Of a stretch of 64,000 nt of DNA, positions 45,306 to 52,791 are shown piece after piece. This DNA comes from Brevibacillus sp. JNUCC-41 (lineage in GTDB: Bacteria > Bacillota > Bacilli > Bacillales > DSM-1321): NCBI RefSeq assembly GCF_014844095.1, contig NZ_CP062163.1:4497501-4561500 (forward strand), read 5' to 3'. The notes beneath the pieces are model-generated. The model did no database searches. It saw only the letters and a list, made by a program, of their open reading frames with translations, and was not told the DNA's origin. Position 1 is the first letter of the stretch; every line of letters starts with the position of its first letter. The position numbers were made by a program, and so were the translations under genes.

Positions 45306-45420
45306 GAAAGTTGCGACACTCCTGCCGAAAAAACTGGCTAGCCGAGACCCCGCAGACGCTTTGCGGCAAGGAGGCTTAGCTGACAGTCGGCGGAAAGGGA
45401 GTGGATTTCTGAAATCAACT
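45306..45420 (+). repeat. Dispersed intergenic repeat, copy c
   Basis: Plus orientation with ACACTCCTGCCGAAAAAAC, GAGACCCCGCAGACGCTTTG, GGAGGCTTAGCTGACAGTCGG and CGGAAAGGGAGTGG, ending in GAAATCAACT. Confidence 0.75.
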
Positions 45421-45497
45421 GCAATATTTTTTTGAGAGTTTTAAATATTTAGATAGAAACCGTTAGGCTTGCAAAATGAAAGACACCATTTCTTCAT

Positions 45498-47117
45498 CTA
45501 CCATGAAGTTTTATAGTTTCCTCCTCCATTCAAAGGAGTTTTATACCTATTATTTTCCCCATCTTGCCAAGTAATATGGCCATTTTCATCTTTCAGGACG
45601 AACTTGAATTCATAAAATCGATCTGCGGCTAAACGAAATGTTCCACTCCAGCTGCCTTCAGTGCTTTGAGTGAGTTCATATTCGTAATCTTCAGGATTCC
45701 ACCTGCCAATTTCGCCTCTATCCCCAATTAAGTAAACTCCATGTGTGGGAGGTACATTTTCAACTGTGAATGTAACTGGAATCGACATGCCTTTCAATTT
45801 ATCAGCCATCATCCTGAACTCATTTGTTGGTTTTCCTTCATCGTCGAATAAATAGGACATCCTTAGCAAGGTAAATCCATCAAAATCATGGTTAAAAACC
45901 ATTTCTGCTATATTGTCAAATCCCCCTTCATTGTTGATAAGCGGGAGTGCGTTTTCCCCATTCAAAGAAATTCCTTTTTCATTGGCCAATGAGGCGATAT
46001 GGGTAACCAACGTTTTAGGTGCGCTATAGGATGGTGCAGTATGTGCGTCTTGATCTCCCATTTCCAAACAGGTGAACGTGAGGGCCATATTCGATTTCTT
46101 AAACTGATTCAATAATTGGGAGTAGTTATAGTACCCTGCACTATACTCTGCTGAATGCGGCAGTACTGGATCATTCATTTTCCAATGTACTCCTGAGATT
46201 TTAGCTCCAATTGGCACGCCAAAGACTGCATCAAAATGTTTATGGGCGAATTTAGAGATTTTTGCAAGATGCTTTTCGAGTGCTCCTTGATACCACTGCA
46301 TAAAGTCGTATCCAAATTGTGTATCGATTGCTCCGCCCCTGGTGAAAAATTTATCCCCGTTTCCTGGCGGCTGTATCTCATTCCAGTTTTTATACGTTTT
46401 TCCCCACGCACCATTTAATTTTTTTATCGTTGAATATTTTTCCCTCATGGTAAGCCTGAAGTCCCGTTTCGCTCCTTCTGTATAAACTTGAAGCTGTCCC
46501 CTTTCAGGATAATCCCAGCCATCAGCATTTTGATAGGAGGGATATCGTAGTTCCCCAGCTGGTCCTGCACTTAAATATATTTTAGCTATTAAATCCTTCT
46601 TATCAGCAAAGTTCTCTGCAAAGGATTTATATAATTCGTTGTACTGATCGGCTGTACCTTCCCACCAAGGAGCAAGTACCTCCTTATTCCAGAAACCACT
46701 TTCACTCTTGAATGCCATGTTTTCTAGAGTGTCTTTATTCCAGAGCCAACTCGGGATGGAATAGTTACAATCATCCCCCACATTACCGCCGCATTGATGT
46801 GTAGACAAAATGGGCACCCATTTTAAACCGGAAGCTTTCACAGTTTCCGCATATTTTTTATAATAGGACCAATCAAACTGATTATCTTTTTTACTCTCGA
46901 CTAATCCCCACCAAATATCTGTCGTTATTGCATAAACTCCATTTTCCTTCAACTGAGTTAACTGTGCCTCAAATTCCTCCCAATTTGTTATTTCGCCCAA
47001 TGGGGCCATTACATAAAGCTTGTAATCTGGTTTTACTTCCGCTGATCCAGGTGAAGTACTTGATAAGGGAACAAAATACAGCATAAAGGTAAAAACGCCA
47101 ACAGATAATTTGTTCAT
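45498..47117 (-). CDS. Secreted beta-amylase (GH14) with C-terminal starch-binding domain
   Basis: Exo-acting 1,4-alpha-glucan maltohydrolase, 539 aa. A short signal peptide (to about residue 26) precedes the GH14 barrel, starting DYKLYVMAPLGEI. Catalytic acid Glu 189 lies in SAGPAGELRYPSY and the base Glu 388 in SLNGENALPL. Other family blocks are DIWWGLVE, HQCGGNVGDDCN and AKISGVHW. From about residue 440 a CBM20 starch-binding domain follows (VTFTVENVPPTHGVYLIGDRGEIGRW...YEFKFVLKDENGHITWQDGENNRY). It should release maltose from external starch. A perfect cre site lies 47 bp upstream of the start, indicating glucose repression. An inverted repeat with T-tail at 47287 insulates it upstream. 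Confidence 0.93.
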   Translation of the reverse strand: MNKLSVGVFTFMLYFVPLSSTSPGSAEVKPDYKLYVMAPLGEITNWEEFEAQLTQLKENGVYAITTDIWWGLVESKKDNQFDWSYYKKYAETVKASGLKWVPILSTHQCGGNVGDDCNYSIPSWLWNKDTLENMAFKSESGFWNKEVLAPWWEGTADQYNELYKSFAENFADKKDLIAKIYLSAGPAGELRYPSYQNADGWDYPERGQLQVYTEGAKRDFRLTMREKYSTIKKLNGAWGKTYKNWNEIQPPGNGDKFFTRGGAIDTQFGYDFMQWYQGALEKHLAKISKFAHKHFDAVFGVPIGAKISGVHWKMNDPVLPHSAEYSAGYYNYSQLLNQFKKSNMALTFTCLEMGDQDAHTAPSYSAPKTLVTHIASLANEKGISLNGENALPLINNEGGFDNIAEMVFNHDFDGFTLLRMSYLFDDEGKPTNEFRMMADKLKGMSIPVTFTVENVPPTHGVYLIGDRGEIGRWNPEDYEYELTQSTEGSWSGTFRLAADRFYEFKFVLKDENGHITWQDGENNRYKTPLNGGGNYKTSW

Positions 47118-47163
47118 AAAAATGCCAACCCTTCCCCAATAACTTTATTCATTTGTGCATCAT

Positions 47164-47177
47164 TGAAATCGTTTACA
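47164..47177. promoter_or_regulatory. cre site of the beta-amylase gene
   Basis: TGAAATCGTTTACA fits the TGNAANCGNWNNCA consensus at every fixed position. It lies 47 bp upstream of the beta-amylase start codon, a place consistent with CcpA roadblock or promoter occlusion. Confidence 0.78.
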
Positions 47178-47280
47178 TTCACTTCGATTGATAAAGGTAT
47201 TCCTTTACTGAAAATTATATTTGTTTTGGAAATATTTATCAATTAATCCGTCAGGGGAATTTAGTTCAAAGCTCCGGAAA

Positions 47281-47311
47281 GAAAAAATGGATAGTCTAAG
47301 AGACTATCCAT
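47281..47311 (-). terminator. Orphan terminator upstream of beta-amylase
   Basis: Perfect 11-bp arms ATGGATAGTCT/AGACTATCCAT with a 3-nt loop, followed on the minus strand by TTTTTTC. No minus-strand gene precedes it within 3 kb except the RNA ending at 48387, which has its own terminator. Confidence 0.65.
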
Positions 47312-47404
47312 AGCAGCGGGCCATCTATATTTTTATAAAACAATATAAACACTATCATCTTCTATGGTTGAGTTTGTTTACAGAGTTTAATTTGTCCATT
47401 AATT

Positions 47405-47514
47405 TTCGCTTTCAGCAGGCGGTCCGCCCTCGGAGCCATTGTGCCTGCGGGGTGTCTCCATTGGACGTGCCTTTATTAGCAGGAGTTTCGTACACCCGCT
47501 CCAATCAACTTTGT
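47405..47514 (-). repeat. Dispersed intergenic repeat, copy d
   Basis: Minus orientation: AAAGTTGATTGGAGCGGGTG, TACGAAACTCCTGC, GGAGACACCCCGCAGGCAC, GGGCGGACCGCCTGCTGAAAGCG. Together with copies b and c it has the fullest match to the family. Confidence 0.75.
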
Positions 47515-47743
47515 TTTAACATTAGGGTAGAACACCTTTTGCCTAGAGTCTTTTTGTTTAAAATAGAACAATTAAAACTTGAGGTGATAGCTATTCAGCG
47601 AGATTACCTTTTGTTGACTGCATTCTATAGGTGCCGGTACTTCCAACCGCACGAAACAATGACCCCCTTCATATGATGTGTTATGAGCGGCATGAGATAA
47701 TTAATAATTTGATTATATCCGGGGAAAGGTTGGGTGCAATAAT

Positions 47744-48286
47744 ATGACGCAATATCCATTTCATAACATTCCATTTCAAAACCTTCAGAAAAAAGACATG
47801 TCATTTGAAGATGTATTTGTTCATATTGTTGAGTTCATGAAATTAAATCCTTCCGGTGATTATCGATTAATGGTCGGTACAGATTCGCAAGTACATAAAA
47901 AGCACACGGTTTTCATTACAGGCATCGTAATACGGCAGGTCGGAAATGGTGTTTGGGGTTGTATAAGAAAAGTGATGATTCCTAGAAGGATGCTGCATTT
48001 GCATGAACGAATTTCACAAGAATTGTCGTTAACAGAGGAGATCGTATCATTGTTTACGGAAGAAAGAAAAAATCAATTAATCGATATTGTACTGCCTGCC
48101 GTATATCAAGGGGCAACGTTCACAATGGAAGGGCATATTGATATCGGGATTGGGAAGCGGAACAAAACCAGTGAATTTGTAAAAGAAATGGTAGCCAGGA
48201 TGGAATCCATGGGCGTGGAACCGAAAATCAAACCCAATGCTTTCGTCGCTTCAAGTTATGCCAACCGGTATACAAAGCAAGAGTAA
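47744..48286 (+). CDS. ykuK: YkuK-type ribonuclease H-like protein
   Basis: About 180 aa protein of the YkuK/DUF458 family, predicted to adopt an RNase H-like fold. Conserved acidic motifs are LMVGTDSQVHKKHTVFITGIVIR and MEGHIDIGIGKRNKTSEFVKEMV; the end has IKPNAFVASSYANRYTK. Length matches the B. subtilis protein. The ATG follows a weak GGGTG. Function unproven; the fold suggests nucleic-acid binding or cleavage. Confidence 0.82.
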   Translation: MTQYPFHNIPFQNLQKKDMSFEDVFVHIVEFMKLNPSGDYRLMVGTDSQVHKKHTVFITGIVIRQVGNGVWGCIRKVMIPRRMLHLHERISQELSLTEEIVSLFTEERKNQLIDIVLPAVYQGATFTMEGHIDIGIGKRNKTSEFVKEMVARMESMGVEPKIKPNAFVASSYANRYTKQE

Positions 48287-48386
48287 ACATTTAATAAGCA
48301 AGAGTTATCAACATTGTTTTTTAGGCTGATCAAAATGAAAATTTCAAAAAAAATGGATAATCATTACAAATTGAAAAACAGCAAAA

Positions 48387-48412
48387 AACCGGCCTCAGAA
48401 CGAGACCGGTTT
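48387..48412 (-). terminator. Intrinsic terminator of the minus-strand RNA
   Basis: Arms AACCGGTCTC/GAGGCCGGTT (one mismatch) with a 5-nt loop, followed on the minus strand by TTTTTTGC. No protein gene lies upstream on that strand before 48951, so it ends a non-coding transcript. Confidence 0.8.
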
Positions 48413-48609
48413 GGACATTTAAAGATATAAGCCGCCATTGCCGTATTCAGTAAGAAAGTTTTAAACCACCACTCCTCAAAGTGGGTGTTTGCAGAAAAAA
48501 TCCTGTTGTCCAAGTCAGTGACGAGGCATAACATTCCTGATTCAATATAAAACTCCCTATTACAGCTTAAAGGTTAAAACTTTATTATCAATACGAACAG
48601 TACAGCTTG
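48387..48609 (-). ncRNA. Probable structured non-coding RNA (about 220 nt)
   Basis: A complete minus-strand transcription unit without an open frame. The promoter is TTGTAA (48640-48645), 17 nt, TATTAT (48617-48622); transcription should start near 48609 and stop at the terminator 48387-48412. The 5' part (GGTTAAAACTTT at 48572-48583, AATACG at 48590-48595, plus-strand letters) is complementary to the 3' part (AAAGTTTTAAACC at 48455-48467, CGTATT at 48442-48447). This gives a long rod-like stem with internal loops. A hairpin CACCCACT/AGTGGTG lies inside. Rod shape and size recall 6S RNA, but I cannot confirm that family by sequence alone. Confidence 0.6.
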
Positions 48610-48616
48610 TATTGAT

Positions 48617-48645
48617 ATAATACCTGAATTCCTAGTAAGTTACAA
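48617..48645 (-). promoter_or_regulatory. Promoter of the minus-strand RNA
   Basis: TTGTAA and TATTAT with the optimal 17-nt spacing, about 10 nt upstream of the start of the complementary rod. Confidence 0.6.
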
Positions 48646-48878
48646 TGTTAATATTCACCATATGAATCGCCTATGGCTGTAGAGGAAAAGACGCCCTAAA
48701 AGCATTCGTTAGACTCAAACTATTGATCAAAATAATCGATAAAATCTACTTATTCACCTGACTTTTGAAAATTAAATGCATAAGTACCAATAAGTCCATT
48801 TTTAGCATTTACCAGTACTCTAAAAATAATTGTAAATCCAGTTTTTATCAGATGTAATAACAGTCAGAAGAAAAAATA

Positions 48879-48909
48879 AAGAAAAGCAGCCAAATTGGCT
48901 GCTTTTCTT
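48879..48909 (-). terminator. Intrinsic terminator of the MFS gene
   Basis: AAGAAAAGCAGCCA/TGGCTGCTTTTCTT arms with a 3-nt loop and T-rich tail on the minus strand, 42 nt after the stop. Confidence 0.87.
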
Positions 48910-48950
48910 ATGGCTATAGCTGTATTTAGGTGTTTGCAAACTCAAGATAA

Positions 48951-50204
48951 TTACGATTGAATTTCCAGGGGTTTTGTTTCAGCCTTTTGATTGTACAATG
49001 GCAAAATGAAAAACATCCCTAGAATAAAAAAGAAAGCGGCTGTTTCAAATATGGCGAGGAGTGAAAATTGCTCTTTCAGGACGCCTGCTGCACTCATGGT
49101 CAACACCATCGACCCAGTGAATAACGGGCTTAAGATTCCATTGACCCTTCCGATGAACTCGCCTTCGGTCCTCTGTAATATCAATGTATTGATCCCGATT
49201 TGAATACAAGGCAGCATTAGCCCATTAAAGAACTCGGCTGTAAGTGTAACCCAAAGATTTGTTGAAAGCCCCATTACCGCTAATCCAATGGCATTCACAA
49301 GCATTCCTAAAGCTAATAATCTTTGAGGTGCCACCTTTTTGGCGAAAATCATCACACCGGCTCCACCTAAAATCATGCCAAACCCATTTACCATAAATAA
49401 CCATTGTAGATTTTCCTTAGGCAGTTCCAGTTGTTCTGTAACAAGAAATATTGAGAGCGGCTGAATGAAACCAAGTCCGAGCCCGGCTGCCAAAAAACAT
49501 AAACCAAGCAAACTTAGTTCCTTTTTTCGCAACACATACCTCACTCCGCTTTTCATTTCCTGCCATATCGTTGTTTTTGCGGTCTCTTCATCCAGTTTAA
49601 AATCTTTTGGAAGAAAGGCGAGGGCACCAGCTGAAAGTAAAAACGCCAGGCCAGTAATCGCAATTGAAATATTTATCCCGAATGATTGGAAGGCGAATGT
49701 ACCGAGAATCGGACCTAAAACCATAAATACTGCAAAGACGGTCTGATAAACAGACATCCCTGTCTGAATTTGACTTTCTGGCAAATGCATCTTAAATAGC
49801 TTCATGCCTGATGGCTGAGAAAACTGAGAAAGAATCGCCGAAATCAAAGTTGCGAAGAATACCATTTTCCAACTGCCGAAGATAAGCGAGATAAGCACCG
49901 CAAATACGGATATTGCACTTAATATATCACACCAAACCATCGTTTTTTTTGGACTCCAGCGGTCAGCAAACGTCCCTCCAATAAATGAAAAAATAAAAAT
50001 GGGCGCGAATTCCGCTACTGATATCATGGAGATGGCAAAGGCATTCCCGTTTGTCTTTTCCATGACGAATAATAAAACTGCAAAATTCCGTACCCATATC
50101 CCTATTTGTAAAAACAAGCCTGATAAGATAATGGCCCGGAATACACGATTTTTAAATATGTTAGGCTCTTTATTACTCAATGTTACGGATGTATGTTTCC
50201 CCAA
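48951..50204 (-). CDS. MFS exporter with sequestered ribosome binding site
   Basis: Twelve-helix major facilitator of about 417 aa, of the drug/macrolide-efflux-like MFS_3 group: FRAIILSGLFLQIGIWVRNFAVLLFVME, then FTFADRWSPKK-type loop (GGTFADRWSPKKTMVWCDI) and GPILGTFAFQSFGINI. I choose the TTG at 50204, preceded by AGGAGG at 8 nt; the frame extends without binding site to 50252. That AGGAGG is paired in an 8-bp hairpin (50213-50239). Such an arrangement is known for inducible resistance genes. Substrate unknown. Confidence 0.82.
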   Translation of the reverse strand: MGKHTSVTLSNKEPNIFKNRVFRAIILSGLFLQIGIWVRNFAVLLFVMEKTNGNAFAISMISVAEFAPIFIFSFIGGTFADRWSPKKTMVWCDILSAISVFAVLISLIFGSWKMVFFATLISAILSQFSQPSGMKLFKMHLPESQIQTGMSVYQTVFAVFMVLGPILGTFAFQSFGINISIAITGLAFLLSAGALAFLPKDFKLDEETAKTTIWQEMKSGVRYVLRKKELSLLGLCFLAAGLGLGFIQPLSIFLVTEQLELPKENLQWLFMVNGFGMILGGAGVMIFAKKVAPQRLLALGMLVNAIGLAVMGLSTNLWVTLTAEFFNGLMLPCIQIGINTLILQRTEGEFIGRVNGILSPLFTGSMVLTMSAAGVLKEQFSLLAIFETAAFFFILGMFFILPLYNQKAETKPLEIQS

Positions 50205-50212
50205 TATAAAAA

Positions 50213-50239
50213 CCTCCTGTGAGATTTCTGGACAGGAGG
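50213..50239 (-). promoter_or_regulatory. Hairpin masking the ribosome binding site of the MFS gene
   Basis: On the minus strand CCTCCTGT and ACAGGAGG form perfect 8-bp arms around 11 nt. The second arm is the Shine-Dalgarno sequence of the MFS gene. No clear leader peptide with its own binding site was found. Confidence 0.6.
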
Positions 50240-50520
50240 CAGTACAATACAAAATTAACAGAGCAAAATATCCCTAATGGACGGAACACAATGATCTTTG
50301 TTTGTATTTTAATGTACAGACTAATCCTATCCAGAAAAAAGTTCGTATTTAGCACGTATTTTTTTCTTGAAGAATAGGATTAAATGATCATTGTTTAAAG
50401 GTCACCCTTCCATTTTATGTTAATTCCATAATAATCTATTTAATCTGATAAATCAAGGTAAAATCCATAAATATAACCTATTTTTTGGGCAGGTTTTTTC
50501 GACGTATTGTATAAAAAATG

Positions 50521-50746
50521 GACTTCCTTTAAAAGAAAGCCCAGACTGTAGACAAACTTGAAGATAAGCGAGTTTGCCTGCGTTTTTTAAAACAAAAAAA
50601 GTTCCATTTGTTTTCAGAAATCAGCTCCCTTTCCGCCGACTGTCTGCCAAGCCCCCCAGCGGTTAATGCTTAGAGGACGGACCGCCCACGGAAAGCAAGT
50701 TCTCTACGTTCCAATCAACTTTCATCGACTTCCTTTAAAAGAAAGC
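50521..50746. repeat. 20-bp direct repeat flanking dispersed repeat copy e
   Basis: GACTTCCTTTAAAAGAAAGC occurs exactly at 50521-50540 and 50727-50746, bracketing about 186 bases that contain copy e. This is longer than usual target duplications and may be a local duplication or the trace of an insertion. Confidence 0.75.
50614..50723 (-). repeat. Dispersed intergenic repeat, copy e (rearranged)
   Basis: Shares CAGAAATCAGCTCCCTTTCC and GCCGACTGTCTGCCAAGCC with the reverse complement of copy c, and ends with TTCCAATCAACTTTC as copy d. The inner GGACGGACCGCCCACGGAAAGC is in the opposite sense, so it is a mosaic. Confidence 0.65.
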
Positions 50747-50843
50747 ACTTTAATATCCATAAGTTAAAATGAATACTGTTAGTAATGCTTCTGCCCTCTG
50801 TTATCTTCTCCACCAATTTTTCATGACCTATCCCTTCTTCTTT

Positions 50844-51725
50844 TCAGTTCTCCAAAATACGTTCATGATTAGGATTGCCTTGAACGAGCAAATGGGCAGA
50901 AGGCATTATAATTTGATGCTCATATAAAGCAGTCATCATTTCAAACCTCACACTTCTCGCTGTTTCAAAGTAATGTTCAGGATTAACAAGTCCCACTAAG
51001 CATAGTTCATAACCAACATATTTAAGATTCGGATTTAAATCAGTAATGCCAATATATCTAAAATCCTCTTCAGGTGTACCATCCTCTAGCCTTAGAAGTG
51101 TTTCACCATACTTCTCATTACAGATATGGCATATATCTTCCAACAGCCGTTTTACCTTTTCAGGATTTTCTTGGTAACTTACAGTAACGCGTTCAATGAT
51201 TCGCATTTTCCCTTTATTGAAATTTTGAATCGTCCTGATTTCACTATGTGGGATTGTCAGTAGTTTTCCTGACCATTCCCTGATCTGCATGAACCGGATA
51301 CCGATTTCCTCAATCGTCCCAGAGCTTGTCCCATTGAATGTCACAAAATTCCCCACTCGAAATTCATTATCTGAAAGCCTTACGAATCCCAATAAGATAT
51401 CCTTAAGCATCTGCTGAGCGGCAAATCCGATTACGACCCCTAAAATCCCAGCTCCAGCTAAAATTCCTTTTAGGTCTATAAACTGTCCAATCAAATATAT
51501 AAGGAAAAGCGCGGAAATGCCGTACCTAAGAGAAGAACGAGTAACCCCCTGTATCGTTTTTTCGACTTCCTCATCAAAAAAATTGGACCTTTTAAAGAAC
51601 CATTCAACCATTTTATTCAAAATATAATAAACCGCCAATAACAGTAAAGCTAATATAAAAAGCCTCAATAAAAGAAATTCTTCCAAATAATCTATGGCAA
51701 GCTCAGTAAATTTCAAGATATTCAT
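50844..51725 (-). CDS. Small-conductance mechanosensitive channel, MscS family
   Basis: Membrane channel of 293 aa. Three N-terminal helices: LLLRLFILALLLLAVYYIL, RYGISALFLIYLIG and the pore-lining glycine/alanine-rich GILAGAGILGVVIGFAAQQMLKDILLGF. The beta domain follows (FRVGNFVTFNGTSSGTIEEIGIRFMQIREWSGKLLTIPHSEI), then the C-terminal alpha/beta domain. Expected to release solutes under osmotic downshock. The ATG follows GGAGGTG, 21 nt after the stop of the Spo0M-type gene, so these two are one operon. Confidence 0.9.
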   Translation of the reverse strand: MNILKFTELAIDYLEEFLLLRLFILALLLLAVYYILNKMVEWFFKRSNFFDEEVEKTIQGVTRSSLRYGISALFLIYLIGQFIDLKGILAGAGILGVVIGFAAQQMLKDILLGFVRLSDNEFRVGNFVTFNGTSSGTIEEIGIRFMQIREWSGKLLTIPHSEIRTIQNFNKGKMRIIERVTVSYQENPEKVKRLLEDICHICNEKYGETLLRLEDGTPEEDFRYIGITDLNPNLKYVGYELCLVGLVNPEHYFETARSVRFEMMTALYEHQIIMPSAHLLVQGNPNHERILEN

Positions 51726-51746
51726 GTTCCCACCTCCATTTCCACT

Positions 51747-52139
51747 TTATTCAGAATCGATGAAAATCCAGTCATCATCCTTGCCTATTATCCCTTTATC
51801 CAGTATCAGTCTCGTTTTAAGACGATAAGAAACCCCTTGCTTATAAGGGTCCTTCAATATAGGCAGACAAAAGTTAAAAGGAATTTCATTGCTTTCCCCT
51901 GAATTTATCTCTCTTGAAGACAAAATGGTGCTCGTTTTAAGGATTTCGTCAATTCCGGTAGAATGAGTATCCATAATTAAATCACATTCTATCCTCCTTA
52001 TTCTTTGCGCAAGGGTACCACCCTTAATCAAGAAATATCCATTTATGCATTCACCAGATTTATACGTGTTTTTCGGAAGGATTAAATCTATTTGTGCTGA
52101 ACCTATCCCTAAAAGTAATAAAGATTTTCTAAGTATCAA
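51747..52139 (-). CDS. Short Spo0M-like (arrestin-fold) protein
   Basis: About 130 aa corresponding to the N-terminal arrestin-like half of Spo0M: SAQIDLILPKNTYKSGECINGYFLIKGGTLAQRIRRIECDL, then SREINSGESNEIPFNFCLP and SYRLKTRLILDKGIIGKDD. Full Spo0M proteins are about 250 aa, so this is a natural short version or a C-terminally truncated copy; it ends cleanly before the mscS gene. I choose the TTG at 52139, 8 nt after GGAG, over the GTG at 52148. Role in sporulation control is inferred from the family. Confidence 0.75.
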   Translation of the reverse strand: MILRKSLLLLGIGSAQIDLILPKNTYKSGECINGYFLIKGGTLAQRIRRIECDLIMDTHSTGIDEILKTSTILSSREINSGESNEIPFNFCLPILKDPYKQGVSYRLKTRLILDKGIIGKDDDWIFIDSE

Positions 52140-52224
52140 AGAATACACTCCATTTTTATATTTATTTGTAATTCTACATCCCCAATATATTTATACATTT
52201 CCTAAAAGGCTGCATGATCCTGCA

Positions 52225-52256
52225 CAAAAAAACCTTTACCATTTTGGTAAAGGTTT
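52225..52256 (-). terminator. Intrinsic terminator of a small minus-strand transcript
   Basis: AAACCTTTACC/GGTAAAGGTTT arms, 5-nt loop, followed by TTTTTTTG on the minus strand. A second related hairpin (AGACCTTTACC/GGTAAGGTCT) lies at 52271-52296. Confidence 0.75.
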
Positions 52257-52397
52257 ACTGAAAAATAAATAGACCTTTACCAATAGGTAAGGTCTGGCTA
52301 ACAACAATATGCTGCCAACAACACCGAGAGCAAAAAGCTCCGTAATGACGACATTGTTGTAAAAGCTACTCCCCTTTGGAGAATGTATTCAAGTATA
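52257..52397 (-). ncRNA. Candidate small RNA or tiny ORF transcript
   Basis: Transcript predicted from the promoter at 52404-52433 to the terminator at 52225. It carries AGGGGAG, and 14 nt further an ATG opening an 18-codon frame (MSSLRSFLLSVLLAAYCC). A parallel start-less frame encodes a longer hydrophobic stretch (ELFALGVVGSILLLARPYLLVK). It may be a small hydrophobic peptide mRNA, a decayed gene or a regulatory RNA. Confidence 0.4.
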
Positions 52398-52403
52398 TAA
52401 TTT

Positions 52404-52433
52404 ATAATACGGTAGGACTTGAAAGTTTGTCAA
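52404..52433 (-). promoter_or_regulatory. Sigma-A promoter of the small transcript
   Basis: TTGACA (52428-52433), 18-nt spacer, TATTAT (52404-52409) on the minus strand. No annotated gene starts within 250 nt downstream. Confidence 0.65.
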
Positions 52434-52711
52434 ATCTTTATATTTTATTACTTTCGGGCTCTGCCCGGGAAATTCGGATTCTTTGTACATATCTTGATAT
52501 TAATGAAAATATAATGGATTAACTTGTCCCGCTATTGGAAAAAAATTCACTGCTGGGTTTTAAATAGGCCAGTTGGTGGAATAAGTATGTAACAGCCAAG
52601 TCCTTTCCTTACAAATGGGATTTCAAAAAGAATAAAGTGAACAAACTATGTATATATAAAAATTTTATTTAAAAATTAACAAGATTTCTCTTTTACTTAT
52701 GCCGATCATGT

Positions 52712-52728
52712 TGTAATATAAATGTAAC
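52712..52728 (+). promoter_or_regulatory. WalR box upstream of iseA
   Basis: TGTAAT-N5-TGTAAC, an exact match to the WalR (YycF) consensus TGTWAH-N5-TGTWAH. In B. subtilis iseA is repressed by WalR. A possible promoter TTGTAA/TACATA follows at 52731-52760. Confidence 0.8.
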
Positions 52729-52791
52729 AATTGTAATGTTAATTACACTTTCGTTACATAAGTATCCTATTAGGGATTGGGGAGATATAAT

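Noticed and set aside
48419..48500. Hairpin CCACCAC/GTGGGTG considered as the end of an IS200/IS605-like element
   Set aside because: No TnpA/TnpB remnant nearby, and the hairpin is better explained as part of the minus-strand RNA between its promoter and terminator.
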